Source: Loripinus fragilis
Taxonomy: Eukaryota > Mollusca > Bivalvia > Lucinida > Lucinidae
Direction: 5' to 3'
Assembly: GCA_964019695.1 (NCBI GenBank)
Contig: OZ026515.1
Location: 42,027,994 to 42,091,993, forward strand
DNA: 64,000 nt
Shown here piece by piece: positions 23,151-34,231 of the stretch; within the stretch, counting starts at the first letter, position 1; every line of letters begins with the position of its first letter. A program made the position numbers and the translations under genes. The notes below the pieces were generated by a model, which ran no database searches, was not told where the DNA came from, and was given only the letters and a program-made list of their open reading frames with translations.

Positions 23151-23219
23151 AAACATATGTTTTGGGTGCTCAAAAGAACCGTCTCATTGAGACGGTTATT
23201 TTGAGCACCCACAACATAT
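23151..23219. repeat. Family-A hairpin MITE, copy 4
   Basis: Near-perfect stem CTCAAAAGAACCGTCTC / GAGACGGTTATTTTGAG. It is tandem with copy 5, offset 70 bp and almost identical, so the hairpin itself has duplicated. Confidence 0.92.
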
Positions 23220-23221
23220 CT

Positions 23222-23295
23222 AAACATATGTTTTGGGTGCTCAAAAGAACCGTCTCATTGAGACGGTTATTTTGAGCACCCACAACATATGTTTT
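23222..23295. repeat. Family-A hairpin MITE, copy 5
   Basis: Same sequence as copy 4, including the TTATTT change in the right arm, showing that the pair arose by local duplication, not two insertions. Confidence 0.92.
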
Positions 23296-23334
23296 GGTTG
23301 AGAAATAAGAAAAGTAATAGCGTCATCTTTTGAT

Positions 23335-23425
23335 AACCTTTGCAAACAGTTTGGACTCAGATCAGGACCAACAGAGACCAACAGAAATTCGGTCCTGATC
23401 TGCATTGAAACCGTTTGACACTCTG
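23335..23425 (+). repeat. Hairpin MITE, 'CAAACAGTTTGGACCC' family
   Basis: CAAACAGTTTGGACTCAGAT..CAGGACC pairs with GGTCCTGATCTGCATTGAAA..CCGTTTG. It is followed by ACACTCTGATAGTGTTCC and AGTCAGCAGAAGACA, words shared with the other copies. Confidence 0.75.
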
Positions 23426-23469
23426 ATAGTGTTCCTGAAAGAACTTTTTGAAAAAGTTATTTATTGAAA

Positions 23470-25215
23470 AAAGTCAGCAGAAGACACCAAAAAGCATGAA
23501 CAAATATGGCAAGAAGTGAGCAAAGCACACATACCTCCGGTGGTAGCAATAAGAGAACTTGTAACACTTTCAGAAAAAAGACAAAATTCTTAAAGATTTC
23601 ATAATCCTAAATCAAGTAGTTTCTAAGAAAACTTTGACGAAAAATGTCCATATGTGTTATATAAGAGTGACAGAAGGAAAAATTGAAAAATTGAAAAAAT
23701 GAAGGCAAAATGAGGATTAGCATCTTAATTTTCATTTACACATTACACTTTGCCTACCTGAAAGTGTACACAAAATTTCATAATCCTAAATCAAGAAGTT
23801 GCTGAGAAAACTCTGACGAAAAATGTCCATATGTGTTATATAGGAGTGACAAAAGGAAAAAAATAAAAAGGCAAAATGAGCTTTAAATAGCGTCTTTATT
23901 TACATTTACACTATACACTTAGCCTACCTGAAGGTGTACACAAAATTTGAAAACACTGGCTCCAATAGGAACCGAGAAATCTGCAACAGAAATTTTCATT
24001 GGTGAGAAAGAATAAAAGTGCTGCAGGCATGCATCATACCATGCCAAGAAATATTTTCGATACAAAGACAATGCATAAATCAAGAGCCAAAACTCAGATG
24101 AAAACTTAAATGCAATTGTCTGGACCTAGATCTTGTATACAAAATTTCAGCATATTTTCAAATTAAGGGCCATAACTCTGTATTTTCTTGAAAAAATAAA
24201 TGATATGCAATCCAATAACAGTCCTTGATAATATCAACTCTCATGCAGAGTTTGAAGAAATTTTATCAAATAATGCCCAAGATCAAGCACCAAAACCAAT
24301 TTTCACCATAAATCAAGGGCAATAGCCCTGCGCTTATTTGAAGAAATTTACCCAACTACAATCCCAAACCACTCCTCCCAAATATCAACTCATATACAAA
24401 GTTTGAAGACAATTAGCAAAAAATGCCCAAGATAGAGCATTGAAACCATTGTTTACATAAATCAAGGGCAATAACTCTGTGCTAATTTGACAAAATGTAC
24501 CCATCTACAATCTCAAACAACTCCATTTAAATATCAACTCATATATTACAAAGTTGGAAGACAATCAGCCAAAAAATGTGTGAGATAGAGCACAAAAAAC
24601 AATTGTCTACACAAATCAAGAGCAAAAACTCTGTGCTAATTTGACGAAATTCATCCATCTACAATCTCAAACCACTCCTCTTAAATATCAACTCATATAC
24701 AAAGTTGGAAGACAATCAGCCAAAAAATGTGCTAGAGCATGGAAAACAATTTTATACATGAATCAAGGGCAATAATTCTGTGCTGATTTGACGAAATTTA
24801 TCCATCTACAATCCCAAACCACTCCTCTTAATCATCAACTTATATACAAATTTTGAAGGCAATCTGCCAAAACATGTGAGAGATAGAGCACTGAAACCAA
24901 TTTTCTACATGAATCAAGGGCAATAACTCTGCGCTTATTTGACAAAATTTAGCCATCTACAATCCAAAACAACTCCTCCTAAATATCAACTCATATACAA
25001 AGTTTGAAGATGATTGTCCAAAACAAAAGAGCGAGATAGAGCACAGAAACCAATTTTCTACACGATTTTAAGAGCAATAACTCTGTGCTGATTTGACGAA
25101 ATTTACCCATCTACAATCCCAAACCACTCCTCCCCAATATCAACTATTATGCAAAGTTTGAAGAAAATGTGTCAAGAAATGCTCAAGATAGAGAGAGGAA
25201 ATGAAGTGGTGACAG
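23470..25215 (+). repeat. Composite tandem array (pearl-like element)
   Basis: 23560-24010 holds two ~175-bp units (AAATGTCCATATGTGTTATA). 24060-25210 holds about seven units of ~150 bp, each with AAATCAAGGGCAATA, ACTCTGTGCT, CCCATCTACAATC and ATATCAACTCATATACAAAG; starts are near 24165, 24312, 24465, 24610, 24765, 24915 and 25068. It ends in GACAGACGGACGGACG. Non-coding. Confidence 0.88.
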
Positions 25216-25229
25216 ACGGACGGACGCTT

Positions 25230-25618
25230 TAACAGTTGGATACTTCTTGGGTACTTACAGTGTTAGAAAAAGTTGCCAAGAAAGGGTAAGTACTCAACAA
25301 ATCCCATGTAATTTTTACGGAATAATTGTCATTTTGAGTAAATTAGCTCCCTATATATGCAAATTAGGTTTATTCCCTAATTGTTTTTTGAAAATTATAA
25401 ATCTGAAGAAACGATCTTGGGTACTTACACTGTTAAAAAAAAAAAGTAGCCAAGAAAGTGTAAGTACCCAACAAATCCCACTTAATTTTTTCGGAATAAT
25501 TGTCATTTTGAGTAAATTAGCTCCCTTTATATGCAAATTAGATTTATCCCGTAATTGATTCTTAAAAATTTTAAAATTTCGGAAATTTAAAGTGCCCAAC
25601 AAGGGTCCACTCTTGAGT

Positions 25619-25649
<31 letters not shown>

Positions 25650-25725
25650 GATACTCAACGCAAATTTTTGAACGGACAGTATAACATAATACCCCGCACT
25701 TTTTAAGTGGTGTGGTATAAAAATT
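25230..25725 (+). repeat. Two ~178-bp direct repeats, GACA microsatellite and hairpin
   Basis: CTTGGGTACTTACAGTGTTA near 25245 recurs near 25418 with the same following text (GGAATAATTGTCATTTTGAG). A (GACA)n run at 25621-25648 and a terminal ATACCCCGCACTTTTTAAG..GTGGTGTGGTATA hairpin (25690-25718) complete another pearl-like unit. Confidence 0.82.
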
Positions 25726-25779
25726 AACAAATAAAGGGACTGATATGCAATACGTAGCTGTTTTTTGTTACACAAAACA

Positions 25780-26640
25780 ACTCATCACTATCAAGCTTTG
25801 TACCATATTTCAGAATCCTGTGTCAAGTAGTTGCTGAGAAATCTTCGACAGAAAAAAATGTCCATATGTATTTTATCGGAGTGACAGAAGGAAAAATTGA
25901 AAATTGAAAAAAAAGAAGACAAAATGAGGATTAACATCTTAATTTTCATTTACACAATACACTTTGCCTACCTGAAGGTGTACACAAAATTTGAAAACAC
26001 TGGCTCCAAAAGGAGCCGAGGAATCTGTGACAGAAATTTTCATTGGAGAGAAAGAAAAATGTACAAATAAAGGGACTGATGAGCAATATGTTGCTGTTTT
26101 TGTTACACAATACAACTCATCACTATCAAGCTTTGTACCAAATTTCAGAATCCTAACTCGAGTAGTTGCTGAGAAATCTTTGACAGAAAAAAATGTCAAT
26201 ATGTAATAATGTATTATATAAGAGTGACAGACGGAAAAAATGAAAAAGTTAAAAAAAGAAGGCAAAATGAGGATTAGCATCTTTGTTTTCATTTACACAG
26301 TACACTTTGCCTGCCTAAAGGTGTACTCACAATTTTAAAACACCGGCTCCAATAGGAGCTGAGAAATCTGTGACAGAAATTTCCATTGGAGAGAGAGAAA
26401 AATGAACAAATAAAGGGACTGATAATCAACATGTGGCTGTTTTTTTTGTTACACAATACAACTCATCACTATCAAGCTTTATATGGAGTTTCAGAATCCT
26501 AACTCAAGTAGTTGCTGAGAAATCTTTGACAGAAAAAAAAGTTTACTGACAGACAAACAAACAAACACAATAACAGAAAAGGCAAAACTATATACCACTC
26601 TATACTTCGTACCAGGGGTATAATTACCCAGCATGCATAG
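25780..26640 (+). repeat. ~350-bp tandem repeat related to 23560-24010
   Basis: Units near 25805, 26150 and 26490 start with TTTCAGAATCCT and AGTAGTTGCTGAGAAATC. Each contains ATTTACACAATACACTTTGC and ATAAAGGGACTGAT. The end has (CAAA)n and TATACCACTCTATACTTCGT..ACCAGGGGTATA. Confidence 0.82.
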
Positions 26641-26823
26641 AGTTAAAGTATAGGTCATCGTTAGTACTGGTGATTTCAAATCAGTATCCAGTAGATTTTA
26701 ATTTCTCATACATTTAGTTGTCTATCATTTAAAAGTCGGCATATTAGTATTTTATATCTATGCATGATCATCACATTTCTTGACAACATGGAGAACAATT
26801 AATATAAGGCTACATGTATTTGT

Positions 26824-27127
26824 CTTAAATGTAGTTGCTCTCATCTTCTTTGGTATCAACGCTGTATTTGTTTGGATTGTATACCAAATTCCAATAACTT
26901 TGATTTGATTTATAAATATTTACACTGGCAATAAAAAATAGAATTCCAAGAAGTATGGCCTTTTTTGACTTAGGTTTTGCCAGACATTATATCTGATTCT
27001 TGGAATTCTATTTTTTTCATTACCAGTGTAAATATTTATAAATCAAATCAAAGTTATTGGAATTTGGTATACAATCCAAACAAATACAGCATTGGTACCA
27101 TACAAGACGAGAGCAACTACATTTAAG
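26824..27127. mobile_element. 304-bp foldback with ~127-bp arms
   Basis: Arm 26824-26952 pairs with 26997-27127; for example GGTATACAATCC is the inverse of GGATTGTATACC, and CATTACCAGTGTAAAT of ATTTACACTGGCAATA. The 44-bp loop is unique. The arms differ at only a handful of sites. A transcript would form a long double-stranded stem. Confidence 0.88.
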
Positions 27128-27169
27128 AAGATAAATAGCCATATATTATTAGACACCATAATTAAGGAT

Positions 27170-27648
27170 GCTCAAAGGCAGGTAACTCTGAACTTGAAAC
27201 GGTGATCAGGAAGAAATTCAAACACTCAAGATATTATGCCAGTTCTGGTTATAAGATTTGAATAAAAATTGCAGAGGAAACCCGATAAAACTATAATTTT
27301 CAGATGCTCAAGGGCAGCTAACTCCATAGTCAGTGATGCTATCTGACCGAAATTCAAACTCATCCATGCTTTTATGTATGTCCTGGTTACCTACAAGAAT
27401 GAAGAAGATGAAATGAAAAATGAAGGCACTAGAGTGGTCACAACATGATACAGCTATATTTTAGACACTCAAGGGCAGCTAACTCTGTAGTTGGTGGTCG
27501 GGTGTGGCCCTATATCAAACTCATACAAGCTTTTCATAATGGTTGCCCTGGTTACCTACAAAAATGAGGAAGCTGCATTAAAAAAAAGAAGGCGCTAGAG
27601 AGGTCACAACAGATTTCCCATTGTAAGTCTATGCAGACGCTCAAGGAT
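27170..27648 (+). repeat. Left part of an interrupted ~150-bp tandem array
   Basis: The word GCTCAAGGGCAGCTAACTC (with variants) recurs at about 27170, 27303, 27465 and 27640. The last unit is cut by the 6.6-kb element at 27653 and resumes at 34232. Confidence 0.85.
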
Positions 27649-28019
27649 ATTTGAGCGCCGTCACGCAAAAAGGGGGCTTAACGTAATTTTTATGGAATTT
27701 TAGTTCTTTAGATTTTCTTTAGCTATAATGAGTTAAAAGTCCAATTCTGACATTTATTTTGTTATATGACGCCGATAAAATGGTTAAAACGTCATTAATA
27801 GATGGGTACCCTCTTCAGGTTATTTATAAAAATACGTTACAGAGTAACGTTATTAATGACGTAACAAAGTAACCTTTTTTTACTATTACGACAAAAGAAA
27901 AGTCTAATAACCTTGCATGTATCAAAGTCTGAGAATTATTTCTTTAAGATTACCATTTTAAGAAAAGTACAGAGTCTATTTTTTTTCTTGTTGTCAGTTA
28001 TTTAAAGCCAAATATAGTC

Positions 28020-28600
28020 TACATTCAACGACGGCGATTCCGCTACGATTCGAAATTTTGGCCAAAACGACAAGAATCGTAACGGCGCAGTAGAAGCGCC
28101 TAGGTTGTAGTAAAAGCGCATCAGAATTCTCATGATCGCCACCTCGCGGCGATTGTTTTGACCTGCTCAAATTTTACGTAGCGACATCGCCGTGGACTCG
28201 AAGCGCAACGGAAGCGTAGTCTCATCGCAGTAAGTTCTTCATTGGCGTTGCCGTATCGCGGCGGCATCGTGAGCATCGTAGCTCAATCGCCGACACATTG
28301 TGGCGAAATCGCCGAATTATTCATCTGCATGCAGCTACGCTTCTACGGCGACTGTGCTATTTAAACATAGTCAGCATTGGCGCTTCTGCCACGCTTCCGC
28401 TACGCTCTTGGCGTTCTGGTCAACGCAATGCCTGGTTCAAATGCGCTCCTAAAGTTGATGTCGCTTTTTTAGATTCTAGGACCACCTCTGAGCGTTTTCA
28501 TGCTCATGTTATTGAAGAATTAAGAGCTATCTTCCAGTTGGTCATAGTGCCGAAATTGTATCCGTCTGTCTGCGGATAATCATGGACAGACCCAGAACCG
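28020..28600. other. GC-rich segment with CGCTACG/CGATTC words
   Basis: Many variants of CGCTTCCGCTACG, GCGGCGAT and CATCGTAGC in both orientations. The same style resumes at 29900-30090 after the nested element 28734-29890, so both belong to one older repeat. A plus-strand frame at 28298-28579 crosses it but has no recognisable domain. Confidence 0.5.
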
Positions 28601-28733
28601 TGTGGCCCTCCGCCTCCGTCTTGCCTGGCCCTAATCATCCAACATAATATGTCTGTGGTTCATAATGGTCAGCTGAAGCATAGTGACTTGTTGACATTAA
28701 GCTAGACATAAATAAGTTGAACTTCAGATTGTA

Positions 28734-29890
28734 TACTTAACAACTAAAGAAACCTGACACATACTGTATGCCAATTTTTTGGTAGTAAATGAATACAATG
28801 CACACTTGTCTTTCTACTGCGTAAAGTTGAACAATGGTAGGCTTAGATGCACTGAGATTATTTGAGAAGCTGAACTAATTTCAGACGTCAGCTATCAAAA
28901 CGTCACGTAACCCGTAAAATCAATTTTTGCCAGAACAAAGAAATCACGCAAAATTCACCACAAAACGCTTTAGTGTGATTCTTTGTTATTTAATTGACAG
29001 CTTCTGGGCATTCAAATAAAGCATGCATCCATTGTTCAACCCAGAAGCATAGTTTCGTTTTCTTAACGTCAATCTTACGTTATTAGCATTTTAAGAGCTT
29101 TTAAGAAGGACTGCCACTATATCCGCTTTTTTAACTTTGTACCATGTTTGGAATGCATTTTGACAAAGTTTCAGTCCTTTTGAACTCCGTAGCTGCCACC
29201 TACGTCCATTTAGCAACGTCAAGCATTACAATTACATGCTGATATGTGCATACTGCAAAGCATGAAATTCATACGCGATTAAAGTGAAGTTTAGCCAATT
29301 GGCACTATAACAAAGTAGACAGCATACACTAAACGGTGACATACGTTGACAAAGAAATAATGGTTACTAGCCATAGTTTACGTTGTTTCTTAATTGACGT
29401 TAAATTTGGTTTATTCCGCTTTTACCATTTAACGTGACGCGAAATATAAGTTCTGATTCTTAAAAATGCATTCTCTTACAATGATTGTTGGACTGCAAGT
29501 CATTTCAGATCCTAGAAATTGCTTGAACAAAGGAAAAACACACTACCGCTTTGACAACGTCGAAAGTACAACTTAAAACCCCCATATCATACGTCACAGC
29601 TAGAAATGGCAAAATTTTTAAAATGCACTTTTGTCTGTACTGATATTGGCCTTGCATACATGAAAAAAGTTTGCATAAAAATATCTAGACATATACTCAC
29701 GAGGCAAAAGTGATAAAAACGCTATTTTTGACATCGTGACGTCATGTTCTATATTTGATAAAATATATGTTTTCGAAGAATACTTTCTAATGTCTTGCTT
29801 TTAAAATAAGCATATCGGCTTAGCTATATAATTTGTCATTTACTAGTTTGGAGCAACTGAAAAGTGTCAGGTTTCTTTAGTAGTTCAGTA
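28734..29890. mobile_element. 1.16-kb TA-flanked TIR element, nested
   Basis: TACTTAACAACTAAAGAAAC (from 28734) and its inverse GTTTCTTTAGTAGTTCAGTA (to 29890), continued inward by CTGACAC/GTGTCAG, match over 27 bp with two differences. TA flanks at 28732-28733 and 29891-29892 fit a Tc1/mariner-type insertion. No transposase frame remains. Inside are several GACGTCA and CGTCACGTAAC words. Confidence 0.75.
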
Positions 29891-30506
29891 TATATGGAAA
29901 TGATACAAAATTGCAACGAAAGCGTAGCTCCATGACCTAGGTCGTAGCAAGGTCGCAGCTGCAACGCCATCAGCGTAGACTAAGCGTAGCGGGATCTTCA
30001 TTGTCGTAGTGGGATCGTAGCAGCAGCGTAACTGGAACCATCAAGTTCCCAGTTCGTGTGCTTGTCTACGCTTCCGTGGCGATTTGTAATAATTTTAGAG
30101 AAAATATGTGATCGCCATGAGCGAAAACAACAAAATATTCACACGCTGATCGCGTTTCCAGCCAAAAATGTGATAAGCAAAGGACGAAAATTACGTTAAA
30201 GCTGGTTAGCGTAAATGCTGAGGGGCCTTTCAATCCATAAGTGCGGTACCGCTATCCAGGTGCAATTAAGTATTAGGCATACTTTCAAGAATAAACAGAC
30301 ACCAATTTCAAAATATAAAGTACACAAATCATTTGAGGTATAGCTCTATTTTGGTAATCTGTGTAGGAAATGAACAAATAAAGAAACCTTTGTTAAATTC
30401 ACAGGTTCCATATTTTGTAAATTTCTTGCAATTGCACACCTTTGAAAATGCTATATTAATTGATAGGCTTTAAACTTATCACTGCAGAACGGCCGAACAT
30501 GTTGGC

Positions 30507-32124
30507 AGGTATATACGTATTCCATACCTGGAGTTTTTGCGCAGGGCGCAAAACATCCACTATTGGATTATTTGAGCTTTTTATAATAATCATTTGTTGG
30601 ATTTTTTTGCGCATATACGCAAATCCTTAGTAGAGACGTGGAAGATTTTTTGCGTACATGCGCAGAAATTCCTAATTATGATTTTGGATAACAAAGTCTT
30701 CCAACACTGGATTATTTGCGCATATACGCAAATCCTTAATAGAGACGTGGAAGATTTTTGCGTAGATGCGCAGAAATTCCTAATAATGATTTTGGATAAC
30801 AAAGTCTTCCAACACTGGATTATTTGCGCATATACGCAAATCCTTAATACCTATGTGCATGCGCAAATACATCCTCTGTGTACTTGGTTATATGCAGAAA
30901 TAACCCAGCATTGGAAGACAAAAACCATTATCATGAATACCTGCGTGCGTATGCAGAATACACTCATGTCGATATGAGTTATTTGCTCACATGCGCAAAT
31001 AATCCAGCGTTGGACGATCAAAATCATAATAAGAATATCTGAGTACGTACGCAGAATACATCCGTGTCTCTATGAGATACTTGCTCGTATGCGCAGATAA
31101 TCCAACGTTGGGCATTCAAAGTCATTATTAGGAATATCTGCGTACGTATGCAGAATACATCCATGCGCCTATGTGCATGCGCAAATAATCCAGCATTGGG
31201 AGACAAATAATCCGCATTGGGAATATCTGCCTACGTGCGCAGAATACATCCATGTGTCTATGAGGTATTTGGTCATATGCGCAAATAATCCAGCATTGGA
31301 CAGTACATCTATGTCTCTATGAGGTACTTGCTCATATGCGCAGATAATCTAGCATTGGACGATCAAATTCATTATTAGGAATATCTGCGTACGTACGCAG
31401 AATACACTCATGTGTCTATGTTCTTGGTCATATGCGCAAAAAAATCAGCATTGGAAGACAAATAATTATTAGGAATATCTGCGTACGTACGCAGAATACA
31501 TCCATGTCTCTATGAGGTACTTGCTCATATGCGCAGATAATCTAGAGTTAGACGATCAAAATCATCATTAGGAATATTTGCGTACGTACGCAGAATACAC
31601 CCATGTGCCTATTTGCTTGCGCAAATAATCCAGCATTGGAAGACAAATGATTATTAGGAATATCTGCGTACGTACGCAGAATACATCCATGTGTCTATGT
31701 TCTTGGTCATATGCGCAAAAAAAAAACAGCGTTGGAAGACCAAATTCATAATGGGGAATATCTGCGTACGTGCGCAGATAATATCCGGCGAAAATGATCA
31801 ACTTATCATTTGTTTTAATCAGTGGTAATCATATCTTTAAATGCGCAAATAATCCAGCATGGAAGACTTTGATAATTTTCATTTTAAGATCAAGATTTCG
31901 ATAGGACGCAAAAACTCCAACTTTGCGTGCGCAGAAATGATCCAAATAGCTAATAGCCTTCTGCGTATCTACGCACAAACTCCAATCCCGTACAAATGGA
32001 TTTTTTGCGCTGTACGCAGATAATCCACGAAAGAAAGCTTTTCGGTGCAGACATACGCAAAAATTCCACTACAGGATGTTTTGCGCCCTGCGCAGAAACT
32101 CCAAATTTGGATCAATACATACCT
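30507..32124. mobile_element. 1.6-kb element built from ~30 short palindromes, 8-bp duplication
   Basis: The ends AGGTATATACGTATTCC and, inverted, AATACATACCT, then GGAGTTTTTGCGCAGGGCGC and, inverted, GCGCCCTGCGCAGAAACTCC, form imperfect terminal inverted repeats. CATGTTGG occurs directly outside both ends (30498-30505 and 32125-32132), a target duplication of 8 bp (possibly 9). The interior holds about 30 units of an 18-20 bp palindrome, either CTGCGTACGTACGCAGA or TTGCGCATATACGCAAAT, each followed by a short tail usually ending ATCC or TTCC and by spacers such as AGCATTGGAAGACAAAT. Unit orientation tends to flip toward the middle. It has no coding capacity. The 8-bp duplication would suit hAT-like or Mutator-like mobilisation (inference). 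Confidence 0.78.
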
Positions 32125-32495
32125 CATGTTGGTATAACTGAATATAACTTCCTCTCTTCACTTAGTCCGCCTGAATTGAAAATATTTGGCATGCTGGTTA
32201 AAAGGTAATTCAAATCTACATGTGGTTTAATTAATGAAATTCTCCCCTCTTCTGCAGTCGGAGAAACTCTCACAAATATAACGCCGGGCACAGAAGTGAA
32301 TCGGAAATGGTGATATTTAGAAATTCCTCTAAAACATTTAAATGTTCTATTAAAAAAAGAATCCCATTCATACCACGTAAATGGTGGACAAACGGCTTCA
32401 TTACTAATGAAGCAGAACTGTTGACAACCGAGGCAAGATGTTGTAAGCATTGTGAATCGCTTCGCATATATCTTGGTCTTATAAGCCCAAAACAT
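32125..32495 (-). pseudogene. Decayed coding fragment inside the 6.6-kb element
   Basis: A 123-codon frame with protein-like composition: a Cys pair region (CLGCQQFC), an aromatic block (FTWYEWDSFFNRTF), KYHHFRF and PGVIFVR, and near its end GLSEER. It looks like a conserved uncharacterised protein of the sort found repeatedly in bivalve genomes, but I cannot name it. It is cut by the palindrome element at 32124; removing that insertion and one CATGTTGG lets a second frame (LYQHVRPFCSDKF, 30460-30497) follow directly, with one frameshift. This indicates an old gene or transposon ORF that had already decayed, or decayed after the insertion. Function is unknown. Confidence 0.45.
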
Positions 32496-33100
32496 GCATC
32501 ACATATTCATTTAGTGTGACCAGCAGTCATAAAATGAAGACTAATTTCTGTATTTAGTCATTTGAAACAGCGCCATGACAGATACATTGTAATGAAGCAT
32601 GGTATTGTGTTTAATTTGACCTGCTGCATTATCTGCATGGAATGCAAAATAGTTTTCTCCATAAGACTTTTCTGGCCATTCTTTGGTTTTGGATGTTTCT
32701 ATGCAGTATGATTCTGAAATCAGACCGAATTCAAAGAAAAATGGCTAGGATAAAACGAATAAGTTTTTTATAATCACTAAAAATGCAAGTTTGTATCAAA
32801 CGAAGACCCAGATAAGCTGTCGGCTCAGTTGGTGTGAACTTACATCTATCTTTCTTCTAAATAGCATACGGCAAACTTGTATTCAATGTCCACTTTTACT
32901 AAGTTGCATCCCAAAACAAAAAGAAAAGAAAGCAAATGAAAAATAGATGTTCTAGTCGAATAAACAGTGCAATATTACACGAAGACCAGTAGCAGCTCCG
33001 CTACAACTTAGTGTAACGTTACAATATTTAACGCTTGAGATCGTTTAATGATCCCAATATCATGGATCCAATCCCATCTCTCCCCAGTAAGCATGTAATA
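32496..33100. other. No gene recognised
   Basis: Non-coding interior of the 6.6-kb element. Confidence 0.45.
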
Positions 33101-33106
33101 TCTGGT

Positions 33107-33166
33107 CACTAGCGGCCCGCAAGCGAAACGCCATTCCAACGGCGTTTTGCTGGCGGACCGATAGTG
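33107..33166. repeat. GC-rich hairpin, copy 1
   Basis: CACTAGCGGCCCGCAAGCG..AAACGCC pairs with GGCGTTTTGCTGGCGGACCG..ATAGTG. A sister hairpin with the same AAACGCCATT core lies at 52369-52432. Confidence 0.85.
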
Positions 33167-33169
33167 GCC

Positions 33170-34190
33170 TGAGATAGGGTGTTGGCTGGCTTTGGGCTGC
33201 ATGTCGGACAAATCAAGTTGTTTGCGTGTTTTTATTTATTTATTTTTTTCTGGGATCTTGGAACACGTGGGTGAAGTTAGCATGCGATAGTGTAGCATTG
33301 AAACGATAATAAATATGGGCCAGCACATGAGATTTTCGTACTTATCACATAGGCGAGAGGCGAAGGCTCAGTTGATCCTGCGCATCTGTGCAAACTCGTC
33401 CGAGCCTTGCGCTGTGCACACAATCACAAATGAGGAACGAAAATTGAGCTCTCTTGTATTTATGTAGGGTTTTATACATATACGTGTCCATACTAACAAA
33501 ATGTCCAGTGAGAAGCTAAGGAGACAAAATCTGATATTTATTTATGAAGACAGACCAGTCTCGAGGGAAGCCCAGACTGATCTTGATCGTTGCTTAGTAT
33601 TGAGGCTTAGTACCGGCTCATGCAGTAACTGAAACATTGTTGACGGACGTCGTATTGATTTTATCCCGTTCAGAGCCTCTATACAAGTTATGATTGGGTT
33701 GTTTCCATTGCATGTTAAAAAACGGGAATGTTTCTTATAAAATAATGACCAAGGCTTTCTTCCGATCTTCTTCGCCTACCCCATCTTCTTTATCAGCCCC
33801 GGTCCCAGTTTACACAATAATACTAATCATATGACTTTGCGAAATCAGAGAGGGAGAGAGTTTTTTTTTTATTTATCTTCAAGCCAAGTTTCGATTGAGA
33901 TTTTTACAAGCAATTCGGGTAACCTTTTTTCGTTTTTTTATACTGACCACTTTTTGACAATCGGTGAAACTTTGTTTACAAAACAATTCTTTTTTTACTT
34001 GTTTACAAAAGATTTCGCTTGTTTAGCCGTCGTCAATGTAATCAAAATGGGATAGGAGATGCCTTCAAAGGGAGAAAACTAAAACAAACTACGAATGGTG
34101 TCAATGGTTTAAAAGCGAGCGCAAATGTTTTGAACAAATTCGGCGCGGAAATAAGCGTCAACTTTGAACGTCATTTTCTCATAACGTCAT
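33170..34190. other. No gene recognised
   Basis: Non-coding right part of the 6.6-kb element. It holds GATCCTGCGCATCTGTGCA and other hairpin-MITE scraps; frames at 33831-34219 show no motif. Confidence 0.4.
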
Positions 34191-34231
34191 CGATTACGTT
34201 AAGCACCCTTTTTGCGTGACGGCGCTCATTT

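Larger units (their letters stand above)
27653..34227. mobile_element. 6.6-kb TIR transposon (decayed) with ATTT duplication
   Basis: Ends GAGCGCCGTCACGCAAAAAG (from 27653) and its inverse (to 34227) match over about 35 bp with one difference. ATTT flanks both sides (27649-27652, 34228-34231). With the element and one ATTT removed, the flanks join as GCTCAAGGATATTTAACTCC, which lines up with the neighbouring array word GCTCAAGGGCAGCTAACTC; this confirms the insertion. Inside are a TA-flanked 1.16-kb element, GC-rich CGCTACG-type sequence, a decayed coding fragment and a 1.6-kb palindrome array. A 4-bp duplication with GAG..CTC ends is reminiscent of Sola-type transposons (from memory, unverified). 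No transposase frame was recognised. Confidence 0.82.

Noticed and set aside
28298..28579. 93-codon plus-strand frame in the GC-rich segment
   Set aside because: It crosses repetitive CGCTACG-type DNA inside a transposon, and no domain or splice context is visible.
30507..32124. CRISPR-like appearance of the palindrome array
   Set aside because: Repeats are variable, spacers recur, the genome is eukaryotic, no cas-like genes are present, and inverted ends with an 8-bp duplication show an inserted element.
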